Shown here in pieces: positions 9,149 to 17,938 of a stretch of 64,000 nucleotides of DNA (position 1 is its first letter; the number at the start of each line of letters is the position of its first letter). The notes beneath the pieces were generated by a model. It saw only the letters and a program-made list of their open reading frames with translations, did no database searches and was not told the DNA's origin. The position numbers and the translations under genes were made by a program. This stretch comes from Flavobacterium branchiicola (GTDB lineage: Bacteria > Bacteroidota > Bacteroidia > Flavobacteriales > Flavobacteriaceae), in assembly GCF_018383905.1 (NCBI RefSeq), contig NZ_JAGYWA010000003.1, forward strand, positions 88,931-152,930, read 5' to 3'.

Positions 9149-10627
9149 ATGAAAAATATAAAAATAGCAGTTTCATTATTATTAGTGATCAGTCTAAATA
9201 GCTGTGATGAGTTTCTTTCTGAAATTCCAGATAACAGAACCCAAATAGATACGCCTGAAAAAATATCAGAATTATTAGTTACAGCCTATCCAAATAAAAG
9301 TTATGTTTTAATTGGAGAAACAATGTCTGATAACGTATTCGACAGCGAAACGCAATCTTCTGATGTAGATAACAGACAAAGTTATAACTGGGAAATGCAA
9401 ACGCAATTAGGCCCTGATACCGAAGCAGATTTCTGGAACGGATCTTATGAAGCTATTGCTTCTGCAAATCAGGCTTTGACTGCAATTGAAGAACTTGGGA
9501 GCCCTGAAAGTTTAAATCCGCAAAAAGGAGAAGCTTTATTAGCAAGAGCTTACAACCACTTTATGCTGGTTTCATTTTGGTCAAACCGATACAATCCTGC
9601 AACTGCTGCAACAGATTTAGGGATTCCGTATATCACAAAACCAGAGACAGAATTATTGGTTACATACAAACGTAATTCAGTTAAAGAAGTTTTCGATTTT
9701 ATTGAGAAGGATATTACTGAAGGAATGAAATATATCACCAATAATTACAAAGAACCTAAATATCACTTTAATGTTGATGCTGCAAAAGCATTTGCTAGCC
9801 GTTTTTATTTAGTAAAAGGAGACTGGGACAAAGTATTGGATTATTCTAAAGCATTAGGCTCTAAACCAACAACGTTAAGAGATTATGTTGCTTTTAATGC
9901 GGCACCTTCAGCTCAAAAATCTCTTGAATATTCAAAAGTAGAGCAGCCAACAAATTTATTGGTAGCTTATCCAAACTCAACAGCGCGCAGAGGATATCAA
10001 AATAGATTTTACTTAGCAGATAACAGATCGGATGAAATTTTAGGAGCTGAAACCAACATCTGGGGTAAAAGCTGGTTAATCTATACTTCATCATTTTATG
10101 AGAATAATGTGATTATCCCTAAATTCTATGAATACTTTAAGTATACTAACGTAACTGCCGGAATTGGTGAAGCTTTTACAGGTGTTGTATTATTAAGTAA
10201 CGATGAGTTTTTCCTGAATAGAATTGAGGCACATGTAATGAAAAATCAATTTGATGAAGCAAATGCTGAATTACAATATTTATTAGGATTAAGAACGGCA
10301 GGATTTAATGCAACTACAGACAAGATTACAGAAGCTAACATTACAGCGATGTATCCGGCTGTTGCAGACGAATATACTCCTTTCTACACTTTAACACCTG
10401 TACAGGCTTCTTATATTAAAGCGATTGCAGAAGCGAGAAGAAGAGAATTTATCCAAGAAGGTTTAAGATGGTTTGATGTGAAACGTTTTAATCTGGTAGT
10501 AGAACATGTTACCAAAGAAAACGGGCAACCTGTTAAAACCAATATCTTAACGAAAGATGATAAACGCAGAGCTTTGCAAATTCCGCAAAGAGCATCTGAC
10601 ACTGGCATCGAGAAAAATCCTAGATAA
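9149..10627 (+). CDS. SusD/RagB-type surface lipoprotein
   Basis: A 492-residue lipoprotein. The signal peptide ends in the lipobox-like S-L-N-S-C with Cys19 as lipid anchor. Typical SusD features follow: an N-terminal TPR-rich half (A-N-Q-A-L-T-A-I-E-E-L; G-E-A-L-L-A-R-A-Y-N-H-F-M-L-V) and a C-terminal E-A-R-R-R-E-F-I-Q-E-G-L-R-W-F-D-V-K-R-F signature. It forms the lid of the SusC barrel and captures substrate. It starts 11 nt after susC, so the two are co-transcribed and probably translated in step. Confidence 0.93.
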   Translation: MKNIKIAVSLLLVISLNSCDEFLSEIPDNRTQIDTPEKISELLVTAYPNKSYVLIGETMSDNVFDSETQSSDVDNRQSYNWEMQTQLGPDTEADFWNGSYEAIASANQALTAIEELGSPESLNPQKGEALLARAYNHFMLVSFWSNRYNPATAATDLGIPYITKPETELLVTYKRNSVKEVFDFIEKDITEGMKYITNNYKEPKYHFNVDAAKAFASRFYLVKGDWDKVLDYSKALGSKPTTLRDYVAFNAAPSAQKSLEYSKVEQPTNLLVAYPNSTARRGYQNRFYLADNRSDEILGAETNIWGKSWLIYTSSFYENNVIIPKFYEYFKYTNVTAGIGEAFTGVVLLSNDEFFLNRIEAHVMKNQFDEANAELQYLLGLRTAGFNATTDKITEANITAMYPAVADEYTPFYTLTPVQASYIKAIAEARRREFIQEGLRWFDVKRFNLVVEHVTKENGQPVKTNILTKDDKRRALQIPQRASDTGIEKNPR

Positions 10628-10646
10628 AAATTTTAATTCAATTATT

Positions 10647-11507
10647 ATGAAAATATTACAAAGATATAGAGCGATTGCAATGATTACGGGAGCGATGTTA
10701 TTTGTGGCTTGTGCTCATGAAGATCAACCAACAGAATCGCAATTAGATTATACAGTAAAAAGCAAAACAGAATTAGACAACTGGATTGGTACTACTTTTC
10801 TTGATCCATACAACATAAAAGTATATTATGAGTGGAATCAGAATTTAGTAGATGACAACCGTTATTTATTTCCGCCAACTATAGACAGAGTACAGCCAGC
10901 ACTTGAAGTTGTTGAAAAAATCTGGATCGACAGTTATTCTACTATTGGTGGAGCAGATTTCGTAAAGAAAATTTCGCCAAGAGAATTCGTTTTGGTTGGA
11001 GGAACAAACTTAAACACTTCTGGTACCATTACTTTAGGTTTGGCAGAAGGCGGGCAGAGAGTAACTCTTTTCCAATTAGATTACTTAGATCGTTCAAGCA
11101 GACCAGATGTTACACAATTTATTCATACAATTCAACATGAGTATGTACACATCTTAAACCAAACTAAACCTTTTGATGAGCAAGCCTGGGCGAAATTAAC
11201 TCCGGCAGGATATACCTCTAGCTGGTACATCTACAGTGCAGCAAGTTCAAGAGCCTTAGGTTTCATTACCAGTTATGCGAGATTAAGCATTTACGAAGAT
11301 TTTGCAGAAACTGCAGCAACAATCTTAACAAGCTCAAAAGCAGAATATGCAGCTATTTTGGCAAGTGTTACAGATGCAACGGCAAAAGCGAATCTAAAGA
11401 AAAAAGAAGCCATTGTAGTGCAATATTACAAAGACAACTTTGGAATGGATTTCTACGCTCTTAGAGATGAAGCGCAAAAGAATACAGATGCTGTTATCGA
11501 AGATTAA
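10647..11507 (+). CDS. Zinc metallopeptidase-like lipoprotein of SusCD loci
   Basis: A 286-residue lipoprotein. ATG at 10647 is chosen because it opens a signal peptide ending in F-V-A-C (Cys22); an upstream ATG in the same frame would overlap susD. His164-Glu-Tyr-Val-His168 is an HExxH zinc-binding motif, and a downstream Y-E-D-F-A-E-T could supply a third ligand. It fits the family described as substrate import-associated zinc metallohydrolase lipoproteins (putative zinc-binding metallopeptidase). Placed 19 nt after susD, it would act at the cell surface on the ligand or on a protein carrying it. Reaction and substrate are unproven. Confidence 0.85.
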   Translation: MKILQRYRAIAMITGAMLFVACAHEDQPTESQLDYTVKSKTELDNWIGTTFLDPYNIKVYYEWNQNLVDDNRYLFPPTIDRVQPALEVVEKIWIDSYSTIGGADFVKKISPREFVLVGGTNLNTSGTITLGLAEGGQRVTLFQLDYLDRSSRPDVTQFIHTIQHEYVHILNQTKPFDEQAWAKLTPAGYTSSWYIYSAASSRALGFITSYARLSIYEDFAETAATILTSSKAEYAAILASVTDATAKANLKKKEAIVVQYYKDNFGMDFYALRDEAQKNTDAVIED

Positions 11508-11538
11508 AACAAGTAATAATTAATATAAAAACAATATT

Positions 11539-12852
11539 ATGAAAGTAAAACATATATATAAGTATCTAATTCTGGCACTTGTGGCAGTTATATTAGGTGC
11601 ATGTACAAGTACCGAAGCTGATCCTAAATTTGATGAATCACCACTTGAAAGACAAAATAGTAGAAAAAAAGAACTAAATGACGTTTTACTTTCTTCTACA
11701 GAAGGATGGAAATTAGTTTATTATACTGATAATACACAATTAGGAGGCTGGACACATCTTTTTAAATTTTTACCGAATGGAAAAGTAGACATGGCATCCG
11801 ATTTTGATAGCGATACCGATGTTCACCAAAGTCAGTATGATTTACAATTAGGTAGTACAGTGAGTTTGGTTTTTACCACAGCAAACAGAATACATCTTTT
11901 ATCACAATCAGATAATTATCCGACCGCAGCACTTGTTGGTAAAGGATATTTGGGAGATTTTCAGTTCTTTTATTATGGAGTGGAAAATGGCGAAATCATT
12001 TTTAGAACCAACAGAGACTTTAAAGAAATACGTTTCAAAAAAGCAATAGCTCAGGATTGGACAGATTTGGCAAAGAATACTGTAATGGCAGAAAATATGT
12101 CAAGTAAAATATTCCGTTTATTAGATATTAATGATGGTTCAACTGTATCTCATTACGATTTTGATGTAAATTACGATGCGCGCTTTGCAGTAGCAAATTC
12201 GTTAGAAAGCGCTACGGCAAAAGGCTATAATATTGCCTACCAGTTAACACCAACAGGAATAACAGTAAAACCGGAACTTGAAGTAAAAGGTCAAAAATTA
12301 TCTGATTTTATTTATGACAGCGCAACAGAAAACTTTGTTGCAACAGGTACAAACGGGGTAAGTGCTACGATCAAATTCACTTTTACTCCACCAGTATTGA
12401 CTGATGATTATAAAATTTTACTTGCGGGTCAGCCAGCATCGAGATTTGGTTATTTCGCAGATGATACAACCGCAGACGCGCCTACAAACACCAAGCAGTT
12501 TAAAGATGCTTTTGCAGGTGTAAATGCGCAATTAGATGGTGATGATGAATTGACTGGTGTACAGCTCTATTTTAATCATGCAACACAAGGAAACATTATC
12601 TATTATACATTTGCAAGCGGAGCAACTTTTATTCACCGAATTAATGTAGTAGAAGATGCAGCAGGTAAAAAGATTATTTTAAAACACAGATCAGGAACAG
12701 TTCCGCCATTCTTGGTAGATTTTGAAAAATTCTTGTTAGATCCTAATGGTATTTATGTGAAGAAAGAAGCTTTTAAACTGACTTATACGAACACAATTTA
12801 CACCTTTACAAGCGCAAGCAGTAGTTTTAGAATGACAACTTATAAATTATAA
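11539..12852 (+). CDS. DUF4302 lipoprotein
   Basis: A 437-residue lipoprotein with lipobox L-G-A-C (Cys22). The motif S-S-T-E-G-W-K-L-V-Y-Y near residue 55 and the F-L-P-N-G-K-V-D-M segment are typical of DUF4302 proteins, which recur beside SusC/SusD and the HExxH lipoprotein in Bacteroidota. The gene follows the peptidase by 31 nt in the same operon. It probably sits on the outer membrane and binds ligand or assists the peptidase; no enzymatic motif is visible. Confidence 0.85.
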   Translation: MKVKHIYKYLILALVAVILGACTSTEADPKFDESPLERQNSRKKELNDVLLSSTEGWKLVYYTDNTQLGGWTHLFKFLPNGKVDMASDFDSDTDVHQSQYDLQLGSTVSLVFTTANRIHLLSQSDNYPTAALVGKGYLGDFQFFYYGVENGEIIFRTNRDFKEIRFKKAIAQDWTDLAKNTVMAENMSSKIFRLLDINDGSTVSHYDFDVNYDARFAVANSLESATAKGYNIAYQLTPTGITVKPELEVKGQKLSDFIYDSATENFVATGTNGVSATIKFTFTPPVLTDDYKILLAGQPASRFGYFADDTTADAPTNTKQFKDAFAGVNAQLDGDDELTGVQLYFNHATQGNIIYYTFASGATFIHRINVVEDAAGKKIILKHRSGTVPPFLVDFEKFLLDPNGIYVKKEAFKLTYTNTIYTFTSASSSFRMTTYKL

Positions 12853-12910
12853 TTTTAAACTAAAGAAAGTGTCTCCAGACAGAGATGCTTTCTTCTGAAT
12901 AAAGTAAATT

Positions 12911-13186
12911 ATGAAAAAACATCTTACAGCAACCAATGTTATCTTTTTTTTATGGGGGTTAGTATTACTTGCCATTTCAGAATTTTACAGAGATTATTAC
13001 AGAAACTACTTATATCTGTCTATTGCAGTAATAATTCCTATAATGATTTATAACCTCATAAAGCAGAAAAGAGAAGACAAAGAGAACGATACAAAAAAGT
13101 TTCAGTCTTCAATTTTCAGAATGTTAATAATCGCATTATTATTAGTAATTGTCTTTTTGGTAACGAGACAAAATCCTATTTACTAA
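12911..13186 (+). CDS. Small three-helix membrane protein
   Basis: A 91-residue protein with hydrophobic segments at about 9-24, 33-48 and 69-85 and a charged cytoplasmic stretch between the second and third (K-Q-K-R-E-D-K-E-N-D). I do not recognise a family. It begins 58 nt after the DUF4302 gene and is followed by a terminator, so it is probably the last gene of the SusCD operon, though its own promoter cannot be excluded. Confidence 0.65.
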   Translation: MKKHLTATNVIFFLWGLVLLAISEFYRDYYRNYLYLSIAVIIPIMIYNLIKQKREDKENDTKKFQSSIFRMLIIALLLVIVFLVTRQNPIY

Positions 13187-13213
13187 TTCTAGTTTTGTTT
13201 TTAATTTTGGAGG

Positions 13214-13243
13214 AAAAAGCAGCTCAGTTGAGCTGCTTTTTTT
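13214..13243 (+). terminator. Intrinsic terminator of the SusCD operon
   Basis: Stem AAAAAGCAGCTCA / TGAGCTGCTTTTT with a 2-4 nt loop and a T run, 28 nt after the small membrane protein. Confidence 0.88.
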
Positions 13244-13308
13244 AGTTAAGAAAAGACAATTCTCTACCAATTTTTACATCACAAATTTTATTAAACGCCC
13301 AAATAATC

Positions 13309-13316
13309 TATATTTG
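13309..13316 (+). promoter_or_regulatory. Predicted -7 box of fabG promoter
   Basis: TATATTTG matches TAnnTTTG exactly and lies 32 nt upstream of the fabG ATG. No TTG is present at the expected -33 position. Confidence 0.5.
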
Positions 13317-13347
13317 TATTTCAAAAAATATAAACGAATACCTTAAT

Positions 13348-14094
13348 ATGAAATTATTAGAAGGAAAAGTAGCAATCATTACGGGCGCTAGCCGCGGAAT
13401 CGGAAGAGGAATTGCAGAAGTTTTCGCTAAACACGGTGCAAACGTAGCATTTACATATAGTTCATCTGTTGCTTCTGCAGAAGCACTTGAGGCTGAGTTA
13501 AATAGTTTAGGAGTTAAAGCAAAAGGATACCAGTCTAATGCTGCCGATTTTAATGAAGCACAAACTTTTGTTGATGCTGTTTTAGCTGATTTTGGAACTG
13601 TTGATATTTTGATAAACAACGCCGGAATTACAAAAGACAACTTGCTTATGCGTATGTCTGAAGCCGATTTTGATCAGGTAATTGATGTGAACCTGAAATC
13701 TGTTTTCAATATGACAAAAGCAATTCAGAAAACATTTTTGAAACAACGCGCTGGTTCGATCATCAACATTAGTTCAGTTGTTGGAGTATCAGGAAATGCA
13801 GGACAAACTAATTATGCAGCTTCAAAAGCAGGTGCAATTGGTTTTACTAAATCTGTAGCACTTGAATTAGGTTCTCGTAATATTCGTTGCAACGCAATCG
13901 CTCCAGGTTTCATCGAAACTGAAATGACGGCAAAATTACCTGAAGATGTAGTAAAAGGATGGAGAGACGGAATTCCGTTGAAACGCGGAGGAACTACCGA
14001 AGATGTAGCAAATGCATGTCTTTTCTTAGCTTCAGATATGAGTGCTTACGTTACTGGACAAGTTCTTAATGTTTGTGGAGGAATGCTAACCTAA
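13348..14094 (+). CDS. fabG: 3-oxoacyl-[acyl-carrier-protein] reductase
   Basis: A 248-residue short-chain dehydrogenase that reduces 3-oxoacyl-ACP with NADPH in fatty acid elongation in the cytoplasm. Visible motifs are T-G-A-S-R-G-I-G for the cofactor (residues 12-19), N-N-A-G near 88, and the catalytic set Ser in N-I-S-S-V-V, then Y-A-A-S-K (Tyr153, Lys157). The C-terminal I-A-P-G-F-I-E-T-E-M-T and V-T-G-Q-V-L-N-V-C-G-G-M are characteristic of FabG. Length is normal. It appears monocistronic with its own promoter. Confidence 0.95.
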   Translation: MKLLEGKVAIITGASRGIGRGIAEVFAKHGANVAFTYSSSVASAEALEAELNSLGVKAKGYQSNAADFNEAQTFVDAVLADFGTVDILINNAGITKDNLLMRMSEADFDQVIDVNLKSVFNMTKAIQKTFLKQRAGSIINISSVVGVSGNAGQTNYAASKAGAIGFTKSVALELGSRNIRCNAIAPGFIETEMTAKLPEDVVKGWRDGIPLKRGGTTEDVANACLFLASDMSAYVTGQVLNVCGGMLT

Positions 14095-14098
14095 GGTA

Positions 14099-14135
14099 CT
14101 GAGGTTCTAAGTTGCAATCCCGATAACTATCGGGA
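14099..14135. repeat. Word repeat plus CCCGATA palindrome
   Basis: GAGGTTCTAAG at 14101 is the same word that is iterated at 48029-48123. It is followed by TCCCGATAACTATCGGGA (8-bp arms, 2-nt centre), a near copy of the palindrome at 1-18. It lies right after the fabG stop and may serve as a weak terminator, though no T-run follows. Confidence 0.6.
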
Positions 14136-14192
14136 CAAAGGTTTTGTAAATGAAATCTTTGAATTATTAAATCTTATAAGCACTAAATAAAT

Positions 14193-16220
14193 ATGACTTC
14201 AAACACGATTTTATTATTATTACTTTCTTTAGTAATAGCGGGTGGGTTGTCTTATTTTCAATATTTTTTTAAAGCCAAAAACAAATCAAATCTGATTTGG
14301 TTTTTGGCTTTTTTACGTTTTTTAGCCATTTTCGGATTATTGGTTTTACTTATAAACCCAATCATATCAAAGAGTTCTCTTGAGATTACAAAAACACCTT
14401 TGGCAATTGCCGTAGATAATTCGAGTTCAATTGAAGCTTTAAAATCAGATAAAAAAGTAGCAGAACTGTATCAAAAACTAATTTCAAATCCTGCTATAAA
14501 GGAGAAATTTGAAATTCAGTCCTATCAGTTTGATGCCGATTTTAAACCTTTAGACAAACTCGATTTTAAAGGAAAACAAACTAATCTTGATGAAGTTGCC
14601 AAAAACCTAAAAAGCATCAATAAAAACCTGATTTTTCCAACCGTTGTAATCACAGACGGAAATCAGACTACAGGAAACGATTACGTATATCGATTTGATC
14701 CTGTCAATAAAGTTTATCCTTTGGTTGTGGGAGATACAACCACATTTTTTGATTTAAAAATCAATCAGCTTAACGTAAACAAATACGCTTTTCATAAAAA
14801 TAAATTTCCTGTTGAAGTTTTTCTTCAATACGCAGGAGACAAAGCAACTACTGCAGATTTTACAATTTCGCAAGGAAATTCAATTGTAGCAAAAGAGAAA
14901 GTTTCTTTTTCAGCTTCAAAAAAGACAGCGACAGTAAATTTACTTTTACCGGCAGATAAAGTTGGATTACAAATATTTAAAGCTAACATTTCTTCCAATG
15001 CAAAAGAGAAGAATAGCTACAACAATATTAAAAATTTTGCTGTCGAAATTATCGATCAAAAATCGACAATTGCAATAGTTTCAGCAATAAATCATCCCGA
15101 TATAGCTGCTTTAAAACGCGCTATAGAAGTTAATGCACAACGTAAAGTAATATTGGTTAAACCAAATGATATTAGCCAGTTACAAGAAGCTTCTGTTTTA
15201 GTTTTGTATCAGCCAACAACCGCTTTTAAAGCCGTATTTGACAACAATAAACTAGCAGGGAGAAATACGTTTATTATTACCGGAAATAGTACCGATTTCA
15301 ATTATTTAAATCAACAACAAAACAATCTGGTTTTTAAAATGAGCGGACAAATTGAAGATTATTTATCTGAATTTCAATCTCAGTTTAATTCGTTTGCAAT
15401 AGATAATATTGGTTTTGAGAATTTCCCTCCGTTGCAAAATCTATTCGGAACCGTGACAACAAGCGGAAATGTTTCCGTTTTACTATCGTCTAAAATCAGA
15501 AACGTTTCTACCAATGCGCCTTTATTGGCTTTTGCCGAAAATCAGGGAAAAAGAACTGCTTTTCTTTTAGGAGAAAACAGCTGGAAATGGCGTTTACAAA
15601 GCCATATAGATAATCAGAGCTTTGAGAAATATGATGTTTTTATCGATAAGATCATTCAATATTTGGCAACTTCGGCATCAAAAAAATCATTAGTGGTTAC
15701 GCATGAAAATTTCTATAATTCAGGTGATGAAATCATTATAAATGCGCAGTATTTCAATAAAAATTATGAGTTTGACGAAAAAGCCAGACTTACAATTACG
15801 ATAACAAATGCTGAAACTAAACAAAGCAAAAACTACGATTTATTAAAAGGGAACAATTCTTTCTCCGCCAATCTGGACGGATTTGCTGCAGGAAAGTATA
15901 ATTTTACCGTAAAAGAATTAAATTCAAATACTTCGTATTCCAGTCATTTTGAAATTTTAGATTTTGATATCGAAAAACAATTTGTAAATCCTGACGTTTT
16001 AAAATTAAAACAACTTGCATTACAAACCAATGGAAAAGCTTTCTTTGAAAATCAGGAAGAAAATCTAATCAATGCACTTTTGGAAAATAAAGAATACAAA
16101 TCAATAGAAAAAAATGTAACCACCAAAACTCCAATAATTGACTGGGTTTGGTTATTGATTTTAATTGCTGCTTTATTAACGACAGAATGGTTCGTTAGAA
16201 AATATAATGGATTATTATGA
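14193..16220 (+). CDS. VWA-like membrane protein
   Basis: A 675-residue protein with two N-terminal transmembrane helices (residues about 5-25 and 35-58), a large middle part, and a C-terminal helix (W-V-W-L-L-I-L-I-A-A-L-L, about 650-666). Residues about 68-75 (I-A-V-D-N-S-S-S) resemble the metal-ion site D-x-S-x-S of von Willebrand factor A domains, and V-V-I-T-D-G-N-Q-T near 150 resembles the second VWA strand. This layout is common in Bacteroidota BatA/aerotolerance-like proteins. Its function is unknown; a periplasmic protein-binding scaffold in the inner membrane is the best guess. Confidence 0.75.
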   Translation: MTSNTILLLLLSLVIAGGLSYFQYFFKAKNKSNLIWFLAFLRFLAIFGLLVLLINPIISKSSLEITKTPLAIAVDNSSSIEALKSDKKVAELYQKLISNPAIKEKFEIQSYQFDADFKPLDKLDFKGKQTNLDEVAKNLKSINKNLIFPTVVITDGNQTTGNDYVYRFDPVNKVYPLVVGDTTTFFDLKINQLNVNKYAFHKNKFPVEVFLQYAGDKATTADFTISQGNSIVAKEKVSFSASKKTATVNLLLPADKVGLQIFKANISSNAKEKNSYNNIKNFAVEIIDQKSTIAIVSAINHPDIAALKRAIEVNAQRKVILVKPNDISQLQEASVLVLYQPTTAFKAVFDNNKLAGRNTFIITGNSTDFNYLNQQQNNLVFKMSGQIEDYLSEFQSQFNSFAIDNIGFENFPPLQNLFGTVTTSGNVSVLLSSKIRNVSTNAPLLAFAENQGKRTAFLLGENSWKWRLQSHIDNQSFEKYDVFIDKIIQYLATSASKKSLVVTHENFYNSGDEIIINAQYFNKNYEFDEKARLTITITNAETKQSKNYDLLKGNNSFSANLDGFAAGKYNFTVKELNSNTSYSSHFEILDFDIEKQFVNPDVLKLKQLALQTNGKAFFENQEENLINALLENKEYKSIEKNVTTKTPIIDWVWLLILIAALLTTEWFVRKYNGLL

Positions 16221-16286
16221 TGAAATATAATTGAATTCCTTTTAGAATTTTGGAATCTTGCGGATATAAATTAAAACTCTAAAATT

Positions 16287-17120
16287 ATGAAAGTTAAATT
16301 CTTTTTTATTGCAGCAATTTTGATGGTAATTTTTTGTTTTTTTTCATTTTCAGAGACAAATAATACCAGCGAAAACAATCTTTTAGGAAACACGATTCAA
16401 CAACGTTTCCAGCTGCCTCAGGGATTTGTGAGAGAAGAGGAATCTAAAACTTCGTTTGATTTTTTTTTACGAAATCTTCCATTAAAACCATTGGGTTCAA
16501 ATGTTTTGTATTTTGATGGAACTATAAAACCAAATCGAAATGTTTATGATGCGGTTGTGGATTTACCCATTGGAAAACAGGATTTGCATCAATGTGCTGA
16601 TGCCGTGATGCGTTTACGAGCGGATTATTTTTATAGCCAAAAACAATACGATAAAATACATTTTAATTTTACAAATGGTTTTCGAGTTGATTTTAGTAAA
16701 TGGGCCGCAGGCTACAGAATTACAATTAAAGGAAACAAAACTAGTTGGGTTAAAACTGCAAAACCATCTGACAGTTATGAAACTTATTGGAGATACTTAG
16801 AGACGGTTTTTATGTATGCAGGAACAGCTTCGTTAGAAAAAGAACTGAAACCAATTAATGTTTCAGACATAAAAATAGGGGATGTTTTTATAAAAGGAGG
16901 CTTTCCAGGTCACGCTGTTATTGTAGTTGATATGGCTGTGAATCCAAAAAACAATCAAAAAATTATGCTTTTAGCACAAAGTTATATGCCGGCACAGGAA
17001 ATTCAAATATTGAAAAACCCAAATAATAGTTCTTTGAGTCCTTGGTACGCTGCTGATTTAGTAACTTCTCTAAAAACCCCCGAATGGACTTTTAGTTTAT
17101 CACAATTAAAACGTTTTTAA
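16287..17120 (+). CDS. DUF4846 protein
   Basis: A 277-residue exported protein: a hydrophobic signal segment covers residues 5-22. The body (P-Q-G-F-V-R-E; L-P-L-K-P-L-G-S-N-V-L-Y-F-D-G; Q-C-A-D-A-V-M-R-L-R-A-D-Y) matches the pattern of DUF4846 proteins. G-D-V-F-I-K-G-G-F-P-G-H-A-V-I-V-V-D in the last third recalls NlpC/P60-type His-containing loops, so a cell-wall role is conceivable but unproven. The stop codon abuts the ATG of the M15 peptidase gene, so they are one unit, which supports a link to peptidoglycan. Confidence 0.8.
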   Translation: MKVKFFFIAAILMVIFCFFSFSETNNTSENNLLGNTIQQRFQLPQGFVREEESKTSFDFFLRNLPLKPLGSNVLYFDGTIKPNRNVYDAVVDLPIGKQDLHQCADAVMRLRADYFYSQKQYDKIHFNFTNGFRVDFSKWAAGYRITIKGNKTSWVKTAKPSDSYETYWRYLETVFMYAGTASLEKELKPINVSDIKIGDVFIKGGFPGHAVIVVDMAVNPKNNQKIMLLAQSYMPAQEIQILKNPNNSSLSPWYAADLVTSLKTPEWTFSLSQLKRF

Positions 17121-17867
17121 ATGAGACGATTCTTTTTTTTAGTCCTTATATTTCAAAATGTTTTTTCTCAGGAAATTTCATTGAATGTTCAAAAATTAAT
17201 TAAAGCATATCCAGATCAAATTGTGGGTTATAAAGACAATAAAATTATTTTTAGTGATAAATCAAATTTAATTTATGATGATTTTAAAAATAAAACGAAT
17301 CAAGAATTATTAGATAATCCTGATATTGAGGATCAATTTAAGTTTGTTTATAATAAAGCAGATAAGAATTTAATTCCAAAGGAAGATGCAGGAAGAATTC
17401 GAAATGAAGCTTTTTTTAAGAAAATTTACGGAAATTCAAAATCAGAAGTTGAATCAAAAATGACTGAAATTATTTGGTGCCCGAAATTAGTCAATCAGAA
17501 AATAAAAGTTACAACCGTAAATGGAATTGATAAAATCGTAAAAAAACTCTCAGCAGAATTAGATAATAACCCGGAATTTAAAAAATACATTAATGCTATT
17601 GGAGGTACATTTAGTTGGAGAAAAATTTCAGGAACAAATCGTTTGAGTATGCATAGTTATGGAATGACAATAGATATTAATGTCAAAAATTCTAATTATT
17701 GGCAATGGGATTGTAAATGTAAAAATGAAGAAGTTATTCTTTCGTATAGAAATCAAATTCCCCTCAAGCTAGTTTCAATTTTTGAAAAATATGGCTTTAT
17801 TTGGGGAGGAAATTGGAAACATTATGACACAATGCATTTTGAGTATCGACCTGAACTTTTGTTATAG
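17121..17867 (+). CDS. M15-family D-Ala-D-Ala carboxypeptidase-like protein
   Basis: A 248-residue exported protein with signal peptide 1-16 (ending F-S-Q). The M15/VanY metal-site pattern is present: S-M-H-S-Y-G-M-T-I-D-I-N gives the His and Asp ligands, and H-Y-D-T-M-H-F-E-Y-R-P-E gives the catalytic Glu region and the last His. It is expected to trim peptide stems of peptidoglycan in the periplasm. It starts immediately after the DUF4846 stop with no spacer, indicating translational coupling. Confidence 0.85.
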   Translation: MRRFFFLVLIFQNVFSQEISLNVQKLIKAYPDQIVGYKDNKIIFSDKSNLIYDDFKNKTNQELLDNPDIEDQFKFVYNKADKNLIPKEDAGRIRNEAFFKKIYGNSKSEVESKMTEIIWCPKLVNQKIKVTTVNGIDKIVKKLSAELDNNPEFKKYINAIGGTFSWRKISGTNRLSMHSYGMTIDINVKNSNYWQWDCKCKNEEVILSYRNQIPLKLVSIFEKYGFIWGGNWKHYDTMHFEYRPELLL

Positions 17868-17938
17868 ATTTTAAAATTATTTTATTGCAAAAAAGATATT
17901 GCGGAGGAAAGTTGATTACAAATTAAAAATTTTTGATT

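Noticed and set aside
10557..10646. Earlier ATG for the HExxH lipoprotein
   Set aside because: It overlaps susD and would put 30 residues before the lipoprotein signal peptide.
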